DNA of 64,000 nt from Tethya wilhelma (lineage: Eukaryota > Porifera > Demospongiae > Tethyida > Tethyidae). Under the pieces are notes generated by a model. It made no database searches. It was not told where the DNA came from and saw only the letters and a list, made by a program, of their open reading frames with translations. The stretch spans positions 186,001 to 250,000 of the forward strand of contig CAXIPT010000028.1 of assembly GCA_964030475.1 (NCBI GenBank), in the 5' to 3' direction. A program made the position numbers and the translations under genes. This document shows positions 30,101 to 40,142 of this stretch, in pieces. Position 1 is the first letter of the stretch. Each line of letters begins with the position of its first letter.

Positions 30101-32955
30101 GAACTTCTTTTGCACGTACATTGCAACTATAGAGCTGAAACAATGTACAGACAGATCTTAGATCAAACCAACCACCAGTGTTATGGAGTCCCTACAAACC
30201 TCCTCAGTGTCTCAGTTATGGGGAGGTACATTGAGAGAGAGGCTTGCACAGCTGCATTGTAAGTGTAGCCATTGCTAAAGAAGTGCACTTGCTTCAGAAA
30301 TCGTCTCAACAACAAGAGCTGTTCCTCACTGGGATAGAAACGAGTCTATGCAGAGAGAAACATCGACTGAAATCCTATAAATCATTCAACTGGATCTATA
30401 CCTGTTCTCGAGAGAGAAGGTCACCTTGGCCACCATTATAAGTGTTCTGGTTCAGCCAAAACTCTACCAGAATCTGTAATGGACACCACAATGACATTAG
30501 AGAGACAAGTACATTCACCATAGCCTCTACCCAGGCTCTTCCCATTGACCTTACAACAAGAGTATTATTAGTATGCTTATTATATACTCTTGCTTACACT
30601 AACATGAGCCTGGGTACAAGGCTACATTCATCACCAAACATTTACTACAGCTGAGTACCTGTACAAATGCCTCAGAGTGCACAACTCCTATCTCATGCTG
30701 AGATACATTCCCAGTGGGACTGAGACCTCCCCTGGCATCAGGTGAGACACCACCACCTGGTCCATACTGATGACAATGGACACTCCCAAAACCTGCAGAA
30801 TGTATACCGTATAGCGGGTAAACTTGGCGAGAAGTAAATTTGGCGAATTGGCGAGTTATTCTTCAAATCGCCAAATTAAAAATCGCCAAACAGTTTAATA
30901 CACACATGCGCCCATATAAACTATGCAGTGTACGGAATTGAATCGCCAAATTAAAAATCGCCAATAATCCCAAAATGGGAATTCGCCAAATTTTAAGCCC
31001 GCCAAAGTTACCTGCTATACGGTAGTCACAAACCAACTAAAGTCCATCTGGTTTGAGAATGCTGGGCCGGTAGAAAAAATTGAATAACTCTCTAAATATC
31101 CAACTGATTTCAAAATTTCAAGTACCATTGGAAAGCACTCATTCTCCCAGTTCTTTTGGTAGCTTTTCCAGCTTCCTATTCTCAAACCAGTTGGACTTTA
31201 ACAGAATTAATTTTGCACACACTAACTACAATCTGACTAGTCTAGTCCTGGACCCCACCTTTTCTGCCCAGCAAAATAGGCGGGGTCTAGGACTAGACTA
31301 CAATCTGACCTAGTCTGGTGTATCCAGACCCTTTATACGCATGCTAGACACACCGTGTGTGTATAGTGCACATATATAGGGTCTGGATATGCCAGACTAA
31401 ATCTGACCTGTTTCTGTGATCCCATGATGATGGTGATAAACGGGAGATCCTTTGGTGGGAGTGGTCAAGAGAGGGCTGGGGACAGGACCGGCAAATGGCA
31501 AGTAGTGAGTGAGATAAGACTCAAACAGACTGGTGTACAGCGAATCAGCTATGCTATAATTGATGGGATATTGAGACCACTGCAAGAAAGATAACAACAA
31601 AAAAGATTACACAATATCATTAAGAGACCACAATTTAGTACTAAGAGTACCTTGTTTTGATGCGCATCAATTAGAAAGTAAGCAAAATGGAAGAAGTAGT
31701 ACTCAAATGCAGCTAAACAAGACTACAGTTAAAGAATTGATACTGTACAAGTAAAATGCATAGTGTGTTGTCTGCCACATTTATGTATACTACTCAAGGA
31801 TACAGAGGAAGATGTGAGTGGGAGCATTGTCAACGGAATAGGAGAGCTGGACCTTATTGGCATAGAAAGACGGTACAATACCTTCAGTCAGAGCTTGCTG
31901 GCTGGGTTTCTAAAGTGAGAAGAGAGTCAGTATAGTACGAATGCACAATATGACTTAGAGGTCGTCTTGCAATAACTTACTGGTAAGCACCTGACAGGGA
32001 ATTCGTAGATCAAGTTGTCGGCATCCAACTTTGCAATGAGGTGAAACAGTTCTCCGCTAGGGGACAGAAATTGTCTGATGACTGAGAAATCACTGTGGAG
32101 ATTTCTGTTGAAGGAATGTAAACCCCATCCTCCTTTGTGATCAAAGCCAAAGATGTTAGAGAGGAGATATGGGAAAAACTGATGCAGTTCCTATATGCAT
32201 TATCATATCAACTTGCAGTTATTGCCTCCAGAACGTACACACACAAACAGTGAATACATTAGGGTGTGCAACATGAAAAATCAACATTTGACTTTTGAAC
32301 AACTAATTCATGCAATATGTACAGTAGGTTGAAACTTAAACCAGAGCACCCTCAAACTCAGTTGCCTCCTATCAGCAAACAACTTCTGAATTCTTGGTAT
32401 AACTACTTTCAACAGAACCAGCCAGATAGTTACCAATAACAGAGGCTTGTTTCAATTCTATCAGAGAATTGGTAAGGCCCTCCTCTAACTAACACAACAT
32501 GGAGGGATTCCCTTCTCTCTTGCATGTAAGCAAATAATTGCGATTTTAGCGGTAAAAAATGCATAAATTTTGCCCACAATGCAATATGAAACTTAGGGTT
32601 TTCTTTGACTTCAGCGACAGAGATCAGGAAGTGAAGGTGTGCTGCTAGTTAAGTACCAACCTACTCTACATGTTGCATGAATTGAATGTTCAAAAATCGA
32701 AAGTTGATTTTTCATATTGCACACCCTAAGTCTACATGCGCATCACACACACACACACCTTGACATTAAGTGTTGTGATACAGTTTTTCACGTGTGCACA
32801 CCTAGCAGTGATCACTGGAGAGTTGAGTCCAATCCAGGGATCAATCTGGGAAGAAAGATCAGCAGATAAATAAGAAAAAAAGAAGACAACTAGGCCTACG
32901 CACGATCTCTACAAACCTTTGTGGTGCTAAATTTTTCTTGAATTGCAGACAACAT
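27181..32955 (-). CDS. SMPD4: Sphingomyelin phosphodiesterase 4 (SMPD4, neutral sphingomyelinase 3)
   Basis: A membrane-anchored protein of the ER and nuclear envelope that cleaves sphingomyelin to ceramide and phosphocholine. Many exons run from a start at 32955 ([13 protein letters not shown]) to a stop at 27181. Early exons near 32190-31980 encode [17 protein letters not shown] and [10 protein letters not shown], matching human ELHTIFPWL and FDFPVSYLP. Near 29060-28880 a segment ([20 protein letters not shown]) matches human FAQPNLAEMIQKGEQLF. The C-terminal part has [25 protein letters not shown] and [15 protein letters not shown]. The last exon has [14 protein letters not shown], then two hydrophobic segments (C-terminal membrane anchor). 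Introns carry several MITE-like repeats. Confidence 0.93.
28230..28335. mobile_element. MITE-like palindrome of the TACCGTATA family (diverged)
   Basis: The left end ACTGTATAACGGGTA...ACTTGGTAAATT pairs with the right end ACCAAATTTACCTGCTATATGGTA. It is about 106 bp, noncoding, in an SMPD4 intron. Confidence 0.6.
29106..29319. mobile_element. MITE-like palindrome of the TACCGTATA family
   Basis: The left end ACCATATAGCACAAAATATTGGC pairs with the right end GCCAAATTTTTGTGCTATACGGT; the centre has further inverted blocks. About 214 bp, in an SMPD4 intron, no ORF. Confidence 0.65.
29545..29779. mobile_element. MITE-like element with AGTCCATCTGGTTTGAGAAT ends, copy A
   Basis: The left end AATCCATTTGGTTTGAGAAT and right end ATTCTCAAACCAGATGGACT are inverse complements. 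The interior is nearly the same as the copy at 31041-31198, including CTAAATATCCAACCGATTTC and CACCATTGGAAAGCGCTCAT. It lies in an SMPD4 intron. Confidence 0.75.
30805..31024. mobile_element. MITE-like palindrome of the TACCGTATA family, best-preserved copy
   Basis: The left end TACCGTATAGCGGGTAAACT pairs with the right end AAGTTACCTGCTATACGGTA. Internal blocks of the AAATCGCCAAA type recur in both orientations. About 220 bp, in an SMPD4 intron. Confidence 0.75.
31041..31198. mobile_element. MITE-like element with AGTCCATCTGGTTTGAGAAT ends, copy B
   Basis: The left end AGTCCATCTGGTTTGAGAAT and right end ATTCTCAAACCAGTTGGACT are inverse complements. It is shorter than copy A, missing part of the right interior. 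It sits 16 bp from the end of a TACCGTATA palindrome. Confidence 0.75.
31224..31400. repeat. Two adjacent palindromic repeats
   Basis: First palindrome: TAGTCCTGGACCCCACC near 31239 against GGCGGGGTCTAGGACTAGAC near 31279-31298. Second: TCTGGTGTATCCAGACCC near 31314 against GGGTCTGGATATGCCAGA near 31379-31396. Both lie in an SMPD4 intron and can form hairpins. The first resembles the hairpin at 108-156. Confidence 0.55.
32259..32730. mobile_element. About 470-bp element with long inverted repeats beginning TTAGGGTGTGCA
   Basis: The left arm TTAGGGTGTGCAACATGAAA (continuing AATCAACATTTGAC...TTCATGCAATATGTACAGTA) is matched in inverse orientation by the right arm, whose end is TGCACACCCTAA-like TTGCACACCCTAA. 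Arms are about 80 bp. The interior has no ORF. In an SMPD4 intron. Confidence 0.7.
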
Positions 32956-33278
32956 GGAATGTGCAGGAGTACAGGAGAGTCCTGGGAACTTCGAAGCAGA
33001 GCAGCAGAAGAAGTGAAGGAACTGGGCATCAATTAGAAACGTGCGGAGATGGAATCAGATCCCGGAATGTGACCGTGTCCACAAGGGTTATTCCCCGATT
33101 CGTCCTCCCGAAACTATATATAGCTAGTTTCGTGGGCACGTCCGAGAGGGGGGAAAAATGGTACTCCTTTCCCCCTTCCTGGAGGTCTAGCTAGCCCGCG
33201 AGACTACACCCAAACCAACTGCTGTGCTGTGCAACTTCTTCTGATCGCTGAACGTTCAACGAGTCGACGCTGACCATC
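32956..33278. promoter_or_regulatory. Possible bidirectional promoter between SMPD4 and LITAF-like gene 5
   Basis: A 323-bp spacer between divergent start codons, containing a CG-rich stretch near 33060-33260. No further motif could be assigned. The shared promoter is an inference from spacing. Confidence 0.4.
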
Positions 33279-34868
33279 ATGAACCAAGAGAAGCAACCCT
33301 TGAGTAAGTGTTTTTGAAAGTTTCTATGATATGATTCACATAGCCTAGGTAATGCTGAAAGAAGGCTTTCTTTGAGTGATTAAATGTGATTTTCCTGTTT
33401 TTCATAATTTTAGATTCTCCGCCACCATATAACCCCCAGCCTCAGGCTGCTCCACCTCCTGTATCACAGACAACAACAACCACTGTTGTCACTCAGCCAG
33501 TTGTCGTGCAACAGGTTTGTGTTTGAGTCTTGTGAAAGCAAAATATTAATTTGGCTGTGGCTACGGCACCTGCTCCATAAAACTAAAGCTAAATGCATTG
33601 TAGTCAGTGGTGCCAGTTATTTGATGCAGCACTGGCAAAATCACGATACAGTATATTACGTAACTGCAATACAAAAGCAATAGGAAAGTATATGGACTGC
33701 TGGTACTCTATACACAGCGTATTAATTTTAGTTGGTGGATTATATAATCATGGCCTGTGTGTTAGCCTCATCCTGTGGTCCGATAGACGGTCTGATATCT
33801 ATTGACTGCACTGGGCCAGTTTGTACCAAAAATCTGGGGAATTTAACCTTTAAATTACCTGCATACTCAATAAACTGGATTATGTTGTAGATATCTATTA
33901 GGTATGGAAAAGCTAATGCATTGTTTATCTCTTTCCCTGGCATTTACTAGAAGCATAGATAATATTACTAGGGGTACACTACGTGCAATCCTTGCTATGC
34001 TTCAAAGATCATGTTTCCAGTTCTGGCAAAGATTGTCGCAAGTCTGGGCATCTGGGCAAAGATCATCCCAGCCCAAATCAAAAGGCACTCTATCCATGCT
34101 CAAACACTACAGTTTAATCCCCCAAGTTGGTGTGAGACTAGTTCATGTTGAGGCAATGCCCTACTTACTTTTGTGAGAAATGCTGAAGCACAGCCAAGAT
34201 ATGCCAGGAAGTGAGAATAGTGGCAGCTACTAAAAATATATTCTACAATTACACAAGTGCGCGGTCCAAACCCTCTCTTTTTGACCTGGGAAGGATGTAA
34301 ATGGCTGGTTGTGAAATGTATACTTTAATGGCCACCTCTTGTTTAGATTGTAGATTGTTGCTATACATTAGCATCGTTCCATTTACCCATGATGTCTCTG
34401 CATTCCAAATAATATAAACATTGAAATATAAACAATTGGGTTTCCCATGAACTGTCTATGTACCAGTCCTCATCACCTTCTTGCTTAGTACTGTGTGTAT
34501 GATCTGTAAATGTTGGACTAGGAATGTTTGTGTGTTTTATTCCTTTACTCATTACTTTCATCATAGAATATCAAGCTTGGTGAGTACCCAGTGACTGTGG
34601 TGTGTCCTACTGGAGGCCATCAGGTACTGTCTTTAGTTTACTTCACTTCTGGTCATGTCGTCTACCTGTGTGTATGTATGTATGTATGTAGATAACCACT
34701 GAGATCCGCTATGAGGCCGGTACCTTGACGTGGTTGGTCGCTGCAGTTCTCTGTTTTATCGTTGGGATTTGCTTTGCCTGGATTCCTTTCATCATCAACG
34801 ACCTCAAAGATGTGGTCCACGTCTGTCCCATTGATGGCACCATCATTGGTGTCCACAAGAGAATGTAG
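33279..34868 (+). CDS. LITAF-domain-like membrane protein 5 (half zinc knuckle)
   Basis: Four exons: 33279-33303, 33414-33513, 34567-34623 and about 34691-34868. The leader MNQEKQPLNSPPPYNPQPQA has a PPPY motif. Then come TTTTTVVTQPVVVQQ, NIKLGEYPVTVVCPTGGHQ, TTEIRYEAGTLTWLVAAV, the membrane segment CFIVGICFAWIPFIINDLKD, and VHVCPIDGTIIGVHKRM. Compared with LITAF, each CxxC keeps only its first Cys (CPTG, CPID). Two cysteines plus neighbouring His residues remain, so zinc binding is doubtful rather than excluded. The last exon is nearly identical in DNA to gene 6. Intron 2 carries a dispersed repeat near 33563-33710. Confidence 0.82.
33563..33710. mobile_element. Short inverted-repeat element, copy B, in LITAF-like gene 5 intron
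   Basis: A diverged relative of the element at 19659-19806, sharing ATTGTAGTCAGTGGTGCC-like and TTACGTAACTGCAATACAAA then AGCAATAGGAAAGTATATGG. Its termini are degraded. Confidence 0.55.
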
Positions 34869-35201
34869 ACTCTGACTTTGTTGATGCACTGTCATCATTA
34901 ATCTGAACATCTGTATCATGTCAACATGACTGCTTTTATTATACTCTCATTGTCATGATCATTTATTGCATGCGCAAATGTAAACTTGCAAATCACTGAT
35001 TATTGTTTGTAGATAAAATGTCTGTACACTGCAATACTTGAATTTATTTGTACCATAGATAATTAAATGAGGGCTAAATCTATGTTTGTACCTAATTGCT
35101 AATTACCAAACCACAACTTGTGACGTCATTGAGAGTGATATTCTATTCATTGTGCTAATTAGATTTATTGGCACAGGTAAAGGAACGGCCAAGAGGTCAA
35201 C
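34869..35201. other. Spacer between LITAF-like genes 5 and 6
   Basis: The 3' flank of gene 5 and promoter side of gene 6. AT-rich, no ORF or repeat recognised. Confidence 0.35.
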
Positions 35202-36297
35202 ATGTCTGAGAGCACTGATAAAACTCCTTTGACAAGTGAACGTGAGTTGCAGCAGCTGTTTAAACCGCTTGTCTATCTGCATGTGGTCACTGCATGTTTG
35301 CAACGAGCGTTTCTTGAAAGTACAGATGCAAAATCGTCGTGAACAAATTTATAAAAATTAATTTGACGAAGAACAGAGAAAATCCGCGCAGAGATATGGA
35401 AAACAACGCTAAAAAATAGCATACAAACTTCTGTATTTCTAGTGTGTGTGTGTGATAGTAAAATGTGTGCATTAGAATATCAATATATGACTCTATCTGT
35501 GCAGCCCCTCCGCCATCTTATGGTGATGCCCCCCCACCCACCTACACCCAGGATCCCAGTGCTCCACCTCCTCCCCAGGGCTATCCAGCTCCACAGCAGC
35601 AGCCTCCTCCACCTGTAGTCAATACGACCACTGTTGTCACTCAACCTGTAGTAGTGCAACAGGTGGGTACACTTTTGCCGAAGGATGTTGATGCATTTTA
35701 CAATACTGTAGCTTGTCTGTATACATATGCTTGTGGAACTTACCAATTCTTTTTGAATGTGGGTGCAGCCATGCAGTAGATAAAAAGGCTATGTTTCTAG
35801 TAATTGGATTGAATAGGCCTTGTTCCATTCCTTGTCAATAATGCAAATATTCCATGTATACTAGTGCATAAAAACCAACACCATTACTGTGTAACCAAGA
35901 GATTGAATTGTGTTTGCACATGTATGCTTCCTTATGGGGTGCTCATGGATCAAACTATAGCTGGTTTTGTTTTTGACCATGCACTGATGCTATTTTGTCA
36001 TAGAACATCAAACTGGGTGACACACCTGTGACTGTGATGTGTCCCACAGGAAACCACCAGGTATTGCTTTAAAGTATGAGTACAAATACAGCTGTTATTC
36101 ATTTGATGTTCATGTTATAGATTACCACCGAGATACGCTACCAAGCTGGCACCATGACATGGCTGATAGCTGCAGTGTTGTGTTTTATCGTTGGGATTTG
36201 CTTTGCCTGGATTCCTTTCATCATCAACGACCTCAAAGATGTGGTTCACGTCTGTCCCATCGATGGCACCATCATTGGTGTCCACAAGAGAATGTAG
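35202..36297 (+). CDS. LITAF-domain-like membrane protein 6 (half zinc knuckle)
   Basis: Four exons: 35202-35241, about 35507-35661, 36005-36060 and about 36121-36297. The leader MSESTDKTPLTSEPPPPSYG-type segment carries PPSY and PPTY motifs and a Q/P-rich stretch. Then come TTTVVTQPVVVQQ, NIKLGDTPVTVMCPTGNHQ, TTEIRYQAGTMTWLIAAV, the membrane segment CFIVGICFAWIPFIINDL, and VHVCPIDGTIIGVHKRM. Each LITAF CxxC keeps one Cys. It is a close tandem duplicate of gene 5. Predicted to be an endosomal membrane adaptor that can recruit WW-domain ligases, by analogy with LITAF. Confidence 0.83.
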
Positions 36298-36648
36298 ATT
36301 CATTCCAAAGACCTGCCTCGATCTATCTTGATGTGTATAAACGTATATTTGCTTTAAACATGACTTAAATTTTGTAATAGTGTTTGTATCTGTGTATTGA
36401 GCTTGTGTATATTATGTGTGGCTTTTACAATAATTGTGTGTACTGAGCACAGAAGAGTTTGCTTTGATACTGTCTCCTTTTCTCTAATCATGTGCACATG
36501 TGACTTGGCCATAAATGGTCTTAGGAATGTATTTGGTAAAGGACGATAGAGAGAAAAGTTGTGGTGGGCGTTAAATAGAGTGCATATAGTCTTTTAGTTA
36601 TGCTGTCAAATTGCCAACAACAAGCTACAGCTATTCAAGTTTCGACTC
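36298..36648. other. Spacer between LITAF-like gene 6 and SLC9B
   Basis: No gene or repeat family recognised. It should contain the 3' end of LITAF-like gene 6 and the SLC9B promoter. Confidence 0.35.
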
Positions 36649-39600
36649 ATGGCCTCCAAAGTTAAGAAGTACTGCAAGCAGTGTTGGTCTCCAAACAACG
36701 TTGTCCGTGTTTTGAGTAGATATACAACTAGGATATTTGCTGCAGTAGTGTGGTGTGGAGTCCTGTGGTCTCTACTGGGCAGCGATTCTTATCCACTGCA
36801 GTATCTGGACTACCTTCAGGGCAAACAGCTGCAACAGTGCATCAATTCTTCACTGGAAGTACCAGCCAATGATTTGGACACACTATTACAATACCTTCCA
36901 GCAGAATGGAATGAATCTATATTTTCAAATGAAAGTAGTTTAGTAGCTCTTTCCCAAGATTTAGACTCTCTCAACAGCAATGTCTCCTACCAACTGCTGC
37001 TTCTTCGTAGAGACAGTGAATGCCATAACCGTTTGCATCTGCAGAATATTGTGCTTGAGATAAACTATGGCATCAATGATAGCAATGAAACTGCATTCAC
37101 AACCGTTGATAGGAGCATTACCAATGTCAGCCTGGAGTTGTTCAGCTTGCTGCAGTCAGAGTTGGAAGACCAGTTGTTGGTGAACATAAGAGAAGGACAC
37201 TTCTTTGCTCTGGTCCTATTGCTCATATTTTCTTCCATACTGGGAGTGCTTGCAAAAGCTGTGTTTCTACCTCCTCTCTTTGGGATGATCATTGCTGGAT
37301 TCATTCTCAGAAATGTCCCCTACATTGACTTTGCCACTCACATCAACACAGCGTGGAGCTCAACCATTCGTAACGTGGCTCTCGTAATAGTGCTAATTCG
37401 AGGAGGACTCTCAATGGATCCCAAGCAACTCAAGAGACAAAAAGTAGCAGTTGTGCTTCTAGCTGTGCTACCGTGTGTGCTGGAAGGTGCATTGGATGGA
37501 GTGGTGGGCACATTTCTTCTGAAATTACCGTGGCAATGGGCATTCATGCTTGGGTGAGTAGGTTTCTATAGCTTCGCATGTCAAACACCTGCACCCAGAG
37601 GAACAGAGACCTCAATGTTTTTTGGCTGTAACTGACCATTTAAGGAGTTTAGTGGCCAGGTTTGGATTCCTTAAAATCAAGTTTTTCAATTCCCCAATGA
37701 TTATTTTGTAGTAAAGGGAATGGCCAAATAATGCGTTTGTGTCCTGTCAAAGGAAGTCAGTCACCTGTGAATGTGGGTTTATAAGCTACTATGATTCTAC
37801 TGCTCTCAGGTACATCATAGCTGCAATATCTCCAGCCATTGTTGTCCCCACCACCCTCAAGTTACAAGAAGATGGGTATGGGGTAGACAAAGGTAGGTAT
37901 TGTACATGTACTAGGTTTGTTGTGTGTTCTTTAGTAATGTTGCTGGTGGAGTAATGAGAATTCTGACAGCACACAGCTGCGTTGTCCTTTATTTTGTTAC
38001 AGGTATTGGTACTCTGATAGTAGCCGCTGCCAGTTTTGATGTGGTCATATCCATCAGTCTCTTTGGTGTGTTCTTTGGGCTCACTTTTTCTGCAGGTCTG
38101 TCTCTGTTCTAATGACTCTTGGTATAACTTTTATTGGTTAAACAGAATTTGGATGAAGGGATTTGTCTGTCTTGCAGGTAATCTAATATTGGACATATTT
38201 CGTGGGCCTATTCAGATTGTGATTGGATTACTCTATGGTATTCTCTTTGGGTTAATTCTGTGGATACTGCCCACCAAACACTTTGTGAGTGTATGGCTTT
38301 AAGAATACCACACTCTCTGCTATATACCAACCATCTATGTGATATTGTTACTGTGTCCACAGAAAAAGGGATCAAAGACACGTAATCGTTTTTTCCTCTT
38401 GTTTGGTTTGAGTCTCTTTGCTCTGTTTGGTAGTCGTCGTGCAATCTTCTTTGGCTCCAGTCTGGCTGGATCAGGAGCGTTGGCCGTGCTCATTTTAGCC
38501 TTCGTAGCTGGACAAGGATGGGACAAAGAAGAGAAGGTACGTAGGCAGCATTGTGCTTATCTTTTAAGAAATGATGTGTAGTTGTGCATATTTTAGTGGG
38601 CATGTGGTTGTCAATGTGCCTACATGTACTAATCTTGTACCTTTTTATGTACAGAAACTAGTGTCACGAGTGTTTCTGATTGTGTGGCAGCTTGCCGAGC
38701 CATTGCTGTTTGCTTTGATCGGAGCAGAAGTTGCTCTCGAGTTTATCACGCCTTCTCTTGTTGGTGCGTGTGATAGCAATAATCAAAGGGGCCCCCTCTC
38801 TTTTATGTGCCATTCGTTGTGATTCCATAGGTCTGGGTATTGCTCTGATTTTCATTGGTCTTGTGCTGAGACTCACTGTCAGCTTTGTCACTGTCCTCTG
38901 CAATGGTTTCAATTGGAAGTACATGCTCTTTGTTCCCATAGCATGGATACCAAAAGCCACAGTTCAGGTTAGATTCTCATCTAAATGCACATACATACAG
39001 TGATACTGTAGCCTCGTTCCCAAGCCTTCCCTGGCGCGTATTTATATTTCGCGAGTTGCAAAGTTAAGAGGCTAGTGATACTGTGCACAATAGGCACATC
39101 TTATGCCCAGCCCCCTGTTGATGTGGATTGTCTAGGTAGTACTATGTTTGTAACTGTTTTATTGTATTACTACAAGGCTGCAGTTGGACCACTGGCGTTT
39201 GAGTTTGCTATGGAGAGGGGCATTGATGACATGGAAGTCCAGCTTGGAAGACAAGTATGTACCTTGAATTATTATCTTTATGCATGATAACATGGATGTT
39301 TTTAAAATTCCGTCTCAGGTGCTAACCATAGCTGTTCTTGCAATCATACTGACTGCTCCTTTGGGAGCTATTCTTGTAAGTCTGTTCGGTCCCATCCTAC
39401 TGACCAAGACTGCACCATCGTCGTCAGATAAGACACCAGAAGGTGACCAAAGGGTGTCCAGTGAAGGGGAGCAAGGAGACCATAATGCAGAACTAGGTAA
39501 GATAAAGTTATAAAATAAGATTATCTGTGTCTGTTTGTTTTAGTTTTTTGAGTCTCTACTTTAATCATGCTGGGCATCTTGGAGTGTTATCATTTCCTTC

Positions 39601-39830
39601 CAAACATGTACATTGTGTACGTACTTGTCTCATGATCTTTCCACCCAGCAGCTGCACAGAGGTCGCCTGTTCTCAAGAATGAGGAGAGAAATGGCATAGG
39701 GCTACATGAGCCAGTGGATCATGACGACATTAATGAACCTTCTTTTGATCCTGCCCAGAGACAAGGTGCATTTGCTAACAATTTGCTTTTGTATCCAGCA
39801 ATTACTGAGAGCAGGGAGACTACAGTGTGA
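36649..39830 (+). CDS. SLC9B2: SLC9B-type Na+/H+ antiporter (NHA/NHEDC) with DV in place of DD
   Basis: A cation/proton antiporter of the CPA2 branch. The first exon (36649-37553) encodes a first membrane segment (AVVWCGVLWSLLGSDSYP, like human VVWSITGSECLP). It continues with a loop of about 125 residues carrying seven N-glycosylation sequons and two Cys, then FGMIIAGFILRNVPYID and the IVLIRGGLSMDPKQLKR block. Later exons give AAISPAIVVPTTLKLQEDGY, TLIVAAASFDVVISISLFG, LAGSGALAVLILAFVAGQGW and ALIGAEVALEF. The family motif SFDDI is SFDVV here (codons at 38038-38043). The C-terminus ends RETTV, a class I PDZ-ligand form. The final exon acceptor near 39648-39651 is CAGCAG, allowing a one-codon splice choice. 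Transport competence is uncertain. Confidence 0.88.
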
Positions 39831-40142
39831 AGATAATAGTATTAGAAAATAATTATTCATTTCTTATTTATTTCTGACTGTGCACGTATTCAATGCTCCA
39901 TGTATGCATGTTCCTTCTTTTTATATCTGATGAAGTTGTTTGTTTGGTACTAACACTTAAATACAGTGTAGATTTTGTGCTGTAGAACGATAGCAGGATG
40001 CAGTGAGCACTGAGCATGCAAGCAGGATGCAGAATCAACATCTGATCTCGTGACCGATCAAATATCGCGCCAAAAATTCAGCATCTGCGTGTTCATGCTG
40101 CAGCTCAGTACAGTGATAATCATCACTGATCAAGTTGTAGAA
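39831..40142. other. Spacer between SLC9B and PNPLA gene 1
   Basis: An imperfect repeat GAACGATAGCAGGATGCAG / GCAAGCAGGATGCAG occurs near 39986-40033. An in-frame upstream extension of gene 1 (from 40050) exists but reads poorly as protein. No other feature. Confidence 0.35.

Noticed and set aside
35480..35746. Minus-strand Trp/Arg-rich ORF
   Set aside because: The antisense shadow of the proline-rich exon of LITAF-like gene 6.
39010..39070. Possible repeat CTCGTTCCCAAGCC in SLC9B intron, resembling GCCTGGGTA words near 2605-2745 and 30530-30615
   Set aside because: The shared words are short; an element boundary could not be defined.
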